Of a stretch of DNA of 20,882 nt, positions 6,238-13,353 are shown one piece after another. The stretch is taken from NCBI GenBank assembly GCA_902494945.1, contig CABUVF010000014.1, positions 1 to 20,882 of the forward strand, read 5' to 3'. Position 1 is the stretch's first letter. Every line of letters begins with the position of its first letter. A program made the translations under genes and the position numbers. The stretch is from an uncultured Collinsella sp. Lineage in GTDB: Bacteria > Actinomycetota > Coriobacteriia > Coriobacteriales > Coriobacteriaceae. The notes beneath the pieces are model-generated. The model ran no database searches. It was not told where the DNA came from and saw only the letters and a program-made list of their open reading frames with translations.

Positions 6238-6944
6238 CTATCCCCACTCGATGGCTTCGGTTCTGCCGTCCTGTCATTCCGGTTGCATCCAGTTTTCGGT
6301 GCCGTCTCGAATCGAGTGCCGCCAGGTGACACCCTGTCGCGTTTCGTCGGCTTCGGGGACAAAAGTCGGGACAACTCCAAAAACTATTTTCGAACTCAGG
6401 GCTTTGAGTTTTTGTTTTTGTCCCAAAGGGCGCGGCGGGATGCCTTTGGAGGCTCGATAGCGCCGAAAACGCCCGTTTTGAAACTTAAATGCCTTTTCGC
6501 GTGCAAGCCGCCAGCTGCAATAGGAAGTGAATCAACGCAGGTGGCTTTCAAGCAGTTTGCAAAACTGCAGGTCGCAGGTCTTCATTGCCAGTAGGAGAAA
6601 TGAGTAGTCTCAGGTGGCTTGCCCATGAGTTGACGAACGGGATTTGAGATTACGCTGACGTCCGGAAACGCTTCGAGCACGGCGTTACGTTTTTGGGGTT
6701 TGGGCGTAGCCCCTGCACCCGCGAGCGCGGGCCTTAAGCCCGCCGAGAGGGTGACGCGTCGAAAACGAAGGGGAAAGAGAGAAGGGGCCGTCCCTATCAT
6801 TCAGGTTGCGACCGAAGAAGACAAGGAGACCCCCTGAGCCTGAATGATGCCCCACAGACCGCGTCCGACCGAGCTCAAGCCGAGCTTTTCCTGACGTCCG
6901 CCTTCGCGAAGATGATGGCTGGATTGGCTATGGATTGGCAACAC
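6238..6944. other. Gene-free region with short inverted repeats
   Basis: No convincing gene is seen over about 700 bases. Small inverted repeats are present: GCAGTTT/AAACTGC around a 3-base loop (6552-6568), GCGGGC/GCCCGC around 6727-6743, and ATCATTCAGG (6796-6805) with CCTGAATGAT (6839-6848). On the - strand, 6582-6800 is an open frame of 72 codons. Its last half (NAVLEAFPDVSVIS, then PPETTHFSYWQ) looks protein-like, and I have a vague impression of similar text in Collinsella, but I cannot assign a family. It may be a degraded gene end or a dispersed repeat. Confidence 0.5.
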
Positions 6945-7411
6945 TTATTTGGACGATTCCGGGAGGGACGGCCCCGCCTCCCTGAACTCGACCGGCGACA
7001 TGTAGCCCAGCGTTGAGTGGATCCTGAAGTTGTTGTACCAGTGCACGTAATCCAAGAGCTTGGCTCGGAGCTCGCGCGTCCCTCCTCGGTCCTTCGGAGT
7101 GGCCGACGATCTCCCCGTTGCAGAGGTCGACGAGCAGGCAGACGTAGTTCCACGACGCCCCGACGCGCACGCAGGCCAAGTCGCTGCATATATGGGTGCA
7201 CGGCGCCCTGCCGCCGAAGCCGCGCGCGAAGACGTTCGACACGTCGGCCTCGTTGACCGCCCCGGGGTGCACCTTGAACCTCTTCCTGCCGTATGCGCCG
7301 GCCAGGCCGTTCTCCCTCATGATGCGGCAGACGCGGCGCCGGCTGACGGTAACGCCCGACCTCCCGGGCGACGCCTTGATCTTGCGCGATCCGTTCCGGC
7401 CCTTGCTGGCG
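6945..7411 (-). mobile_element. IS3-family (IS150-like) transposase OrfB remnant
   Basis: Read on the - strand, 7411 to about 7090 encodes ASKGRNGSRKIKA, GRSGVTVSRRRVCRIMRENG and CTHICSDLACVRVGASWNYV, continuing to DLCNGEIVGHS. These match the HTH_21 region and the first catalytic Asp of IS3 OrfB. The frame then jumps to RELRAKLLDYVHWYNNFRIH, STLGYMSPVEFREAG and SLPESSK with a TAA stop at 6945-6947, which is the family C-terminus. The intervening 60-70 residues, including the second Asp and the Glu of the DDE triad, are missing, as is the N-terminus with OrfA. The element is therefore inactive. Its other boundary abuts the mtnN fragment near 7411. Confidence 0.85.
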
Positions 7412-7720
7412 GCGTGCGCCGCCGCGGCCGCCGTCGCCCCCGACATTAAGGTCCTCAAGGGCCGCGTCGTCTCCGGCGACCAGTTCGTCTCGCCCGCGGA
7501 ACGGAAGGAGCGAATCCTCGCGACCTTCGGGGACCTGTGCTGCGAGATGGAGGGCTGCACCATCGCGCAGGCCGCTTATCTCAACGGCGTGCCCCTCGTC
7601 GTCGTGCGCGCCATCAGCGACAAGCCCTGCGCCGAGGGCCGGGTCGTCGACTACAACACCTTCGAGAAGAAGGCCGCCTGCGACTGCGCTCGCATCGCCG
7701 CGCGCATGGTTAAGCTTTAG
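7412..7720 (+). pseudogene. mtnN: 5'-truncated MTA/SAH nucleosidase
   Basis: The C-terminal 102 residues of a 5'-methylthioadenosine/S-adenosylhomocysteine nucleosidase, an enzyme that clears by-products of SAM-dependent reactions. The text VAPDIKVLKGRVVSGDQFVS carries the GDQF motif. CEMEGCTIAQAAYLNGVPLVV holds the conserved MEG region with a substrate-binding Glu, although only part is quoted as evidence. RAISDKP keeps the catalytic Asp. Full-length family members have about 230 residues; the N-terminal half, with the other catalytic Glu, is gone. The break coincides with the end of the IS3 remnant, and the frame reads open into the reversed IS sequence (to 7196), giving an accidental fusion ORF. 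Loss by IS-mediated rearrangement is the simplest reading. Confidence 0.8.
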
Positions 7721-7771
7721 GCCCTGCGCGCCGGGGCCCTTCTTTATGTTGGGACCCCGGCGCGCCGGGCC
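7720..7771. terminator. Long GC-rich hairpin after the mtnN fragment
   Basis: GCGCGCCGGGG (7726-7736) pairs with CCCCGGCGCGC (7755-7765), flanked by GGCCC/GGGCC arms. The loop contains CTTCTTTATGTT. An alternative smaller stem GGCCC/GGGCC (7720-7724 with 7734-7738) followed by CTTCTTT could act as an intrinsic terminator for the old mtnN transcript. The whole structure is one of the most stable hairpins in the window. Confidence 0.65.
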
Positions 7772-7920
7772 CATTCCAAAGCGAAGAGTCGAGCCGAAGT
7801 GTTGAGCGTCGGCCCTGAATGTTCAATGGCCGTTGTTTTCTGCCCCTCAAGTGGTGGACTTTTCCTCGGAGCTGTTGATTCCCCCACGCGCCCCCTTCCG
7901 TTCTCTGTTCTCCCCTTATA

Positions 7921-7938
7921 CTCCTTGTACGAGGAGGT
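7921..7938 (+). promoter_or_regulatory. Ribosome-binding site of the LevR-type gene inside a small hairpin
   Basis: CTCCT (7921-7925) can pair with AGGAG (7932-7936), which is the Shine-Dalgarno sequence of the following gene, around the 6-base loop TGTACG. The stem is short, so any masking of the site would be modest. TATACT at 7917-7922 resembles a -10 box, but no matching -35 box is seen. Confidence 0.35.
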
Positions 7939-7946
7939 AAGAAGTC

Positions 7947-10688
7947 ATGGACAAGACCACACAGGACAGCTTGGCAAAGAAACCCGTCGACATGAGGGAC
8001 AGGATTCTCGAGCATCTCGAGGCCCTCACCTCTGCCGTCTCGCTCGACGACCTTGCCCGTCTGTCCACCTCCGACATCGCCGAGACGCTCATCATCTCCA
8101 GGAGCCTGGCGAGCCAGTACCTCAACGACCTTGTTCGCGCCGGTCTTGTGGTTAAGGTGGCGGGCAGGCCTGTCCGTTATTTTCATCGCCGCGCGTTCCA
8201 GAAGCGTTTTCAGGTAAAGCTCTCTGCAAGCGAGTACGCTTCGCTCGCCGACCTCATCCAGGCGACGGGAATCGCCGATCACCGCGACTTCGCGCGTGCC
8301 GTGGGCTTCGACATGAGCCTCAGCTCCGTTGTCGAGCAGTGCAAGGCTGCGGTTCAGTACCCTCCGTTTGGCCTGCCCATCCTCTTGAGCGGCGGCGTGG
8401 GTGTCGGTAAGTCTTTCCTTTCTCGCCTTGTGTACGAGTACGGCAAGAACCAGGGCTTGCTGTCCCGCGACTCCTCCTATGTGCGCATCGACTGCGCCGG
8501 GGTCCCGGACGCCGCCTCGTTCAACGGGCTTCTTGACGAGTCGATCGCGAAAGCGCGCGGGGGTGTGGTCTTTGTCAACGGCATCGAGGCACTCTCTCCC
8601 TCTGCGATGGAGCACTGCCTTGCGACGGCCCTCGGGCTCGATGCCTCCCAGGATGCGCCGCGCGCTCGCCTCGTTCTTTCGACGACGCTTTCCGCCGATG
8701 ACCTGAAGGTTTCCTCGGCCTACAGCAAAATGCCCATCTGTGCCCGCGTCCCCTCACTCAAGGAGCGGACCCCCGAGGAGCGCGAGGATCTCATCTTGAG
8801 CTTCCTGCGCAGCGAGGGGTGCCGAATCGGTTCTGATGTGAAGATCAGCCGCGGCGCATACCGTTGCCTCGTGAACGCGGACTTTTCCGATAACATCGCC
8901 GGCTTGCGCGCCTGCGTGACGAACTGCTGTGCCAAAGCGTTCCTCAATCGCGAGGGCGACTACGTCGTCGTTCGCCCGTATCTTCTTCCCAGCGGGCTCC
9001 TCTCCTCCGCGCAGATCGATCAACAGCCCGACGATGGCGTTCTGATTGACGCGTCTCTGGATGCCGCCGAGAGCACAGGGCCGGTCGAGCAGGCGCTCGA
9101 TGCCCTGTGCTCCCTCGATGAGCGATTCTGCGCCGGGGAGCTCTCTGTCTCCGAGCTTGTCTCGCAAGCTGTCTCCGCTGTGCGCGGCGTTGAGGATCAC
9201 TTGATCTTCGACCACGGCGTCGCCTCCTCGAGGTCGCGCGCCTTCGAGCGCGTCGTGGGCGCGGTCCTTGCCGACGCAGGCTCTTCTTATGGCATCGAGC
9301 TTTCGAGGAAGGTCGCTTTTCTACTGGCCCAGGAGATTTGCCTGCAGTTGTGGCCGGGTATCGGCCTGGCTAAGCGAAAGTCTGCCTGTGCGGAGCAAAT
9401 CTCCCATCTCCTCGGTGCCGTGACCTCCGAATTGCCGTTTGCCTCGAGTGTCTCCGATCAGGTCGCCGCAGACGTGGAAGGGGCGCTGGGAATCTCGCTC
9501 GATCACTTCACGAAGACGCTTCTGACGCTGTGCGTCGCATCGGAGTCTCGCGACGCGAAGGCTCTTCGAACGCTCTGCGTCATCTTGTCCCACGGCTACT
9601 CAACGGCGACGAGCATCGCCGACGCGGCGAACCGTATGCTCGGCATGCATGTGTACGAGGCTGTCGACATGCCCTACGACCAGCAGCTGAAGGACATCGT
9701 CGGTCCGCTCCAGCGCCTCGTCGACCGCCATTCCTACTGTACCGGGGTCGTGTTCCTCGTCGACATGGGCTCCTTGGAGGAGGCCTATAAGGCCCTCGAG
9801 AACGTTACCGACTCCACTATCGGCGTGGTGAACAACGTCTCTACCGGTCTTGCGCTCGAGATCGGGGTCGGGCTGCTCGGCGGCAAGTCCATCGCCGAGG
9901 TTCTTGGCGATGCGACCGCCGCGTGCGTGACGCACTGCAAGGTGATCGAGCGCGTCAACCGTGAGGACGCCATCGTCTTCTGCTCCGAGTCCGGGGTCGA
10001 CGCCGCGGAGAGGATACGCCAGCTCGTCTCGCAGAGCCTCCCGCGCACCATAGGCGCGCGCCTGCTCACGAGGCCCTTCAAGCAGCTCGTCGCGAACGGG
10101 TCGAACGACGCCGTTTTCTCCGAGCACCGCGTCTGCGCCGTCATCGGCACGGGAGACCCCGGGGTCGCCTCCGTCCCCTTCGTCGCCCTCGAGGACATCA
10201 TGTCGACGGCGTCCGCCTCTAAGGTTGATGCCGTGTTCGGCAGGTGGCTTGACGCTTCCGAGCTCTCTTCTTTCCACGAGAAGCTGCTCTCGAACATGAC
10301 GCTGCAGAACGTCATCCGCTCCATCACCATCCTCGACCCGGAGCGGCTATTCCACGAGATCGAGAGCGCCGTGCACGAGCTTCAGCGCAGGACAGGCGAG
10401 AAGATCGGCAGCAACGCCATCATTGGGCTCTACGTTCACCTCTGCTGTCTCGTCGAGCGCCTTGTTACCAGAAACCCCATTGAGACCTACGTTGGCCAGG
10501 ACCGCTTCGAGGAGGAACGCGCCGATTTCATCGAGTCCTTCAGGCAGAGCTTCTCGAGCATCTCGACGCGCTATCGCGTAGAGGTTCCCGTAAGCGAGAT
10601 CGCATATGTCTTCGACTACATAAGCGTGAGCGCCGCCCCGGCGCGAGAAGAGCGCCTCGGCTCCTCGGACCTTCTGCTCGACGAGTGA
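7947..10688 (+). CDS. LevR-type PRD transcriptional regulator with degenerate AAA+ domain
   Basis: A 913-aa PTS-controlled regulator, probably acting on the PTS operon just downstream. Domain order matches LevR: winged HTH (residues about 10-75, SLASQYLNDLVRAGLVVKV), AAA+ ATPase (about 115-350), PRD1 (about 380-480), an EIIA-Man-like domain with LSHGYSTA (His549), an EIIB-like segment with Cys679, and PRD2 with YVHLCCLVERL (His831). Walker A is intact (GGVGVGKS, 149-156). However, the GAFTGA/GAYTGA sigma-54 loop is absent: the text runs from IDCAGVPDAASF straight to NGLLDESIAKARGG. The Walker B Asp-Glu pair reads Asn-Gly (FVNG, 211-212). It therefore probably cannot open sigma-54 promoters, fitting the general absence of RpoN in Actinobacteria. 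AGGAGG precedes the ATG by 9 bases. Confidence 0.9.
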   Translation: MDKTTQDSLAKKPVDMRDRILEHLEALTSAVSLDDLARLSTSDIAETLIISRSLASQYLNDLVRAGLVVKVAGRPVRYFHRRAFQKRFQVKLSASEYASLADLIQATGIADHRDFARAVGFDMSLSSVVEQCKAAVQYPPFGLPILLSGGVGVGKSFLSRLVYEYGKNQGLLSRDSSYVRIDCAGVPDAASFNGLLDESIAKARGGVVFVNGIEALSPSAMEHCLATALGLDASQDAPRARLVLSTTLSADDLKVSSAYSKMPICARVPSLKERTPEEREDLILSFLRSEGCRIGSDVKISRGAYRCLVNADFSDNIAGLRACVTNCCAKAFLNREGDYVVVRPYLLPSGLLSSAQIDQQPDDGVLIDASLDAAESTGPVEQALDALCSLDERFCAGELSVSELVSQAVSAVRGVEDHLIFDHGVASSRSRAFERVVGAVLADAGSSYGIELSRKVAFLLAQEICLQLWPGIGLAKRKSACAEQISHLLGAVTSELPFASSVSDQVAADVEGALGISLDHFTKTLLTLCVASESRDAKALRTLCVILSHGYSTATSIADAANRMLGMHVYEAVDMPYDQQLKDIVGPLQRLVDRHSYCTGVVFLVDMGSLEEAYKALENVTDSTIGVVNNVSTGLALEIGVGLLGGKSIAEVLGDATAACVTHCKVIERVNREDAIVFCSESGVDAAERIRQLVSQSLPRTIGARLLTRPFKQLVANGSNDAVFSEHRVCAVIGTGDPGVASVPFVALEDIMSTASASKVDAVFGRWLDASELSSFHEKLLSNMTLQNVIRSITILDPERLFHEIESAVHELQRRTGEKIGSNAIIGLYVHLCCLVERLVTRNPIETYVGQDRFEEERADFIESFRQSFSSISTRYRVEVPVSEIAYVFDYISVSAAPAREERLGSSDLLLDE

Positions 10689-10811
10689 CCTTCCCCGCGC
10701 CGCCGCAAGCTGACCGCGCGTCCTCAATAATCCGATAACCCCTTGCCCGGCGCGAATCCGGATAGCGCCGAGGCAGTACCGAACGCAAAACTTCATTTGA
10801 TAGGAGCAAAC
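10689..10811 (+). promoter_or_regulatory. Upstream region of the PTS-GH172 operon
   Basis: The 123-base gap probably holds the operon promoter. CTGACC (10710-10715) and GATAAC (10734-10739), spaced by 18 bases, are a weak housekeeping-type candidate. CGGCGC (10748-10753) and GCGCCG (10765-10770) form an inverted repeat around 11 bases and could be an operator. I found no GG-N10-GC sigma-54 (-24/-12) match; the nearest candidate, around 10772-10787, has an 11-base gap. TAGGAGCAAAC is the ribosome-binding site of the next gene. Confidence 0.35.
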
Positions 10812-11285
10812 ATGAGTGTTGTTATGGCACGAATCGACAATCGCCTGCTTCACGGCATCATCGTGACGCAGTGGGCCCCGGTGTCGGGCGCGACCCGAGT
10901 CATGGTCATCGACGACAAGGTCGCCGGCGACGAGGTCCTGAAGTCCACCATGAGGATGGCGCGCCCCGCGGGCATGGCCGTTTCGATCATCTCCGAGCAG
11001 ACCGCGCTCAAGAACTTCGCCGCGGGCAAGTACGACCGCGAGAAGGTCTTCGTCATCGCCAAGGAGCCCGAGACGATGCTTCGCCTGGTCGAGTCGGGCG
11101 TCGAGCTCCCGTCGCTGGTCGTCGGCGGCTCGCTCGTCAAGGAGGACGGCATCCAGCTCACCCAGCGCGCCTACGCCTCCGCCGAGAACGTCCAGAGCTA
11201 CAAGGCGCTCATCGCCCGTGGCGTCAAGGTGACGGCCCAGTTCGTGCCCGCCGACAAGCCCGTCTCCGTCGCAGACCTCATCTAA
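10812..11285 (+). CDS. PTS mannose/fructose/sorbose-family EIIB component
   Basis: A 157-aa cytoplasmic EIIB that passes phosphate from EIIA to the incoming sugar. The N-terminal ARIDNRLLHGIIVTQW matches the family motif RIDxRLxHGQV, and His14 is the phosphorylated residue. The ATG at 10812, after TAGGAGCAAAC, gives a normal start; an in-frame ATG at 10743 would add 23 unrelated residues. It is the first gene of a IIB-IIC-IID-IIA set. The component order and separate subunits are typical of the Man family (AgaB, SorB, LevE types). Sugar specificity cannot be read from EIIB alone. Confidence 0.93.
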   Translation: MSVVMARIDNRLLHGIIVTQWAPVSGATRVMVIDDKVAGDEVLKSTMRMARPAGMAVSIISEQTALKNFAAGKYDREKVFVIAKEPETMLRLVESGVELPSLVVGGSLVKEDGIQLTQRAYASAENVQSYKALIARGVKVTAQFVPADKPVSVADLI

Positions 11286-11294
11286 GGGGGAAAT

Positions 11295-12080
11295 ATGGTC
11301 AACTTCACTATCCTGCAGGTCGTCCTTTTGACCCTGCTGGCCTTCATCAAGCACGTGGACTACTACGGCATCCCGATGATCTTCGTCAATTACGCCGTTT
11401 TCTGGGGCCTCATCACCGGAGTCGTCATGGGCGACTGGAAGACCGGCCTTGTCATCGGCGGCACCATTCAGCTCATGCAGCTCGGCGTCGCGGGCTTCGG
11501 CGGCTCCTCCATTCCCGACTACGGCACGATGGCCATCATCGCCACCGCCTACGGCGTGACCCTGGGCTCCGACACGGGCCTCGCCATCGGCCTGCCGGTC
11601 GGCATGCTCGGCATCCAGCTCGACGTCATCGTCAAGATCCTCAACGGCTTCGTCGTCGAGAAGTCCCAGAAGTTCTGCGACGAGGGCAAGTTCAAGCAGA
11701 TGAACGCCATCCTGTGGGTCTGCCCCGCGCTCTTCGGCCTGTGCGCCGCCCTGCCCGTCTTTGTCTCCGTGACGCTCGGCCAGCCCGCCGTCAACTGGCT
11801 CCTCGAGGTCATGCCCCAGTGGTTCCTCTCCGGCCTCACCCTCGCCGGCAAGATGCTCCCGGCCGTCGGTATCGCCATGCTGCTCCGCTACATGCCAACC
11901 GCCAAGTACTTCCAGTACCTGCTCGCCGGCTTCTTCCTCTCAGCCTTCCTGAACGTGCCCATCATCGGCGCCGCCATCGTCGGCGTTGCCCTCGCGATTG
12001 CGTTCTACCAGCGTGCCGAGAGGGACACCGAGCTCGCCGCCCACGCTTCCGCAGACGCTTTCATCGGAGAGGATGAGTAA
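11295..12080 (+). CDS. PTS mannose-family EIIC membrane component
   Basis: A 261-aa polytopic inner-membrane protein that forms the sugar channel with EIID. The N-terminus is hydrophobic (FTILQVVLLTLLAFIKHVDY). The family-typical segment GLVIGGTIQLMQLGVAGFGG, rich in Gly and followed by SSIPDY, lies at about residues 53-75. Several further hydrophobic spans follow, with a short charged cytoplasmic tail (ERDTELAAH). AAGGGGGAA is the ribosome-binding site, 9 bases after the EIIB stop. The EIID gene begins 2 bases after its stop, indicating tight coupling. Confidence 0.93.
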   Translation: MVNFTILQVVLLTLLAFIKHVDYYGIPMIFVNYAVFWGLITGVVMGDWKTGLVIGGTIQLMQLGVAGFGGSSIPDYGTMAIIATAYGVTLGSDTGLAIGLPVGMLGIQLDVIVKILNGFVVEKSQKFCDEGKFKQMNAILWVCPALFGLCAALPVFVSVTLGQPAVNWLLEVMPQWFLSGLTLAGKMLPAVGIAMLLRYMPTAKYFQYLLAGFFLSAFLNVPIIGAAIVGVALAIAFYQRAERDTELAAHASADAFIGEDE

Positions 12081-12082
12081 CC

Positions 12083-12916
12083 ATGGAAAACGAGAACATC
12101 ACCGCCGTCGCCGAGGGCAAGCCCTCCGGCTACAAGGTCACCAAGAAGGACCTGCGCAACGCGAACTGGCGCTGGCTCATGAGCGTGTGCACCTTCAACT
12201 ACCAGACCCAGCAGGGCGCCTCAGTCGCCTACGCCCTCTCGCCGGTCCTGAGGAAGATCTACACGAACGACGAGGACTATAAGCAAGCGCTCAACAACCA
12301 CTTCCGCTACTACAACACCCAGCCTTGGCTCGCCGCCATCATCCTTGGCGCCTGCGTGGCCATGGAGGAGCGCGACGGCCTAGCGGCGGCGGACGCCGTC
12401 CAAGACCTGAAGATCGGCACCATGGGACCGCTCGCCGGCGTCGGCGACTCCCTGCTCATGACCATGATCCCGACCATCATGGGCTCCATCGCCGCCTACA
12501 TGGCCATCGAGGGCAACCCCGTGGGAGCCGGCATCTGGTTCGCGCTCATCCTGGCCATCTTCTGGGTCCGCATGCACGCCCTCGAGTTCGGCTACAAGCA
12601 GGGCGTGAAGCTCGTCACCGACTTCAGCGAGAAGCTTCCCAACCTCACTGCCGCCGCCTCCGTGCTCGGCCTCACCGTGGTCGGCTGCCTCATCGCCTCG
12701 GTCATCGGCGTCACCTGCCCGATTAGCTTCAGCTTCGGCGACGTCGCGATGGAGATTCAGCCGCTGCTCGACAAGATCCTGCCTGCCATGATCCCCGCCG
12801 CCATCACGGGAAGCGCGTATTACCTTCTTACCAAGAAGAACGCGAGCATGACGGCCCTCATCCTCGTGGTGATCGTCCTCGCGATGGTCGCCTCCGCCGC
12901 CGGCATCCTCGCCTAG
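12083..12916 (+). CDS. PTS mannose-family EIID membrane component
   Basis: A 277-aa membrane partner of EIIC, found only in the mannose-fructose-sorbose class of PTS. Family marks are the early KKDLRNANWRWLMSVCTFNY and the Gln-rich QTQQGASVAYALSPVLRKIY, then FNTQPWLA-type text (YYNTQPWLAAIILG). The GTMGPLAGVGDSLLMTMIPT motif is nearly invariant in EIID. The C-terminal hydrophobic helices (ALILVVIVLAMVASAAG) end the protein. GAGAGGATG precedes the ATG. The EIIA gene follows after 26 bases. Confidence 0.94.
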   Translation: MENENITAVAEGKPSGYKVTKKDLRNANWRWLMSVCTFNYQTQQGASVAYALSPVLRKIYTNDEDYKQALNNHFRYYNTQPWLAAIILGACVAMEERDGLAAADAVQDLKIGTMGPLAGVGDSLLMTMIPTIMGSIAAYMAIEGNPVGAGIWFALILAIFWVRMHALEFGYKQGVKLVTDFSEKLPNLTAAASVLGLTVVGCLIASVIGVTCPISFSFGDVAMEIQPLLDKILPAMIPAAITGSAYYLLTKKNASMTALILVVIVLAMVASAAGILA

Positions 12917-12942
12917 CTTCGACCCAAGAGATTGGTGAATCA

Positions 12943-13341
12943 ATGAGAAAGATAGTTGTGGCGAGCCATTCCCTTCTCGCCCAGGGCTTCAAGGACACCC
13001 TCGAGTTCCTTACGGGTAAGGGCGACGCCGTCAACGCCGTGTGCGCCTACGTGAACGACAACGGCGAGGGGCTCGACGCGGCGGTCGAGGCGGCTCTTTC
13101 GGGCACTGACGAGGTCGTCGTCCTCACCGACGCGTACGGCGGCAGCGTGAACCAGCGCTTTTCCCGCTTCGCCTCCGACCGGATCCACGTGATCGCGGGT
13201 GTCAACCTCCCGCTCGCCATGACGGTCGCGCTCGCGCGCCCCGACGAGAAACTCGACTTCGACGCCCTCGTCAACGAGGCGCGCCAGCAGATCATCTACG
13301 TGAACGGTGCCAGTTCCGCCGAGTGCGACGACGACGAATAG
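12943..13341 (+). CDS. PTS mannose-family EIIA component
   Basis: A 132-aa cytoplasmic EIIA that takes phosphate from HPr. The N-terminus KIVVASHSLLAQGF carries the active His9, followed by the TDAYGGSVNQRF and VIAGVNLPLAMTVALAR motifs of the EIIA-Man fold. The C-terminus is acidic (ECDDDE). A weak GAGA ribosome-binding site precedes it. It completes a full permease. Its position as a separate gene after EIID is common in gut bacteria. The EIIA-like domain inside the upstream regulator has a comparable His and is the likely sensor of PTS phosphorylation state. Confidence 0.93.
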   Translation: MRKIVVASHSLLAQGFKDTLEFLTGKGDAVNAVCAYVNDNGEGLDAAVEAALSGTDEVVVLTDAYGGSVNQRFSRFASDRIHVIAGVNLPLAMTVALARPDEKLDFDALVNEARQQIIYVNGASSAECDDDE

Positions 13342-13353
13342 AGGAGGTCGACG

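Noticed and set aside
6382..6420. Terminator-like AACTCA/TGAGTT stem with T-rich tail
   Set aside because: The stem is only 6 bp and no gene ends nearby on the + strand; it may be chance in an AT-richer stretch.
7196..7411. N-terminal part of the 174-codon frame as a real fusion domain
   Set aside because: The residues come from the antisense strand of the IS3 remnant and have no domain character. Only the mtnN part from about 7412 is genuine.
10772..10787. Sigma-54 (-24/-12) promoter upstream of the PTS genes
   Set aside because: The GG and GC dinucleotides are 11 bases apart, not 10, and the flanking bases do not match TGGCAC/TTGC.
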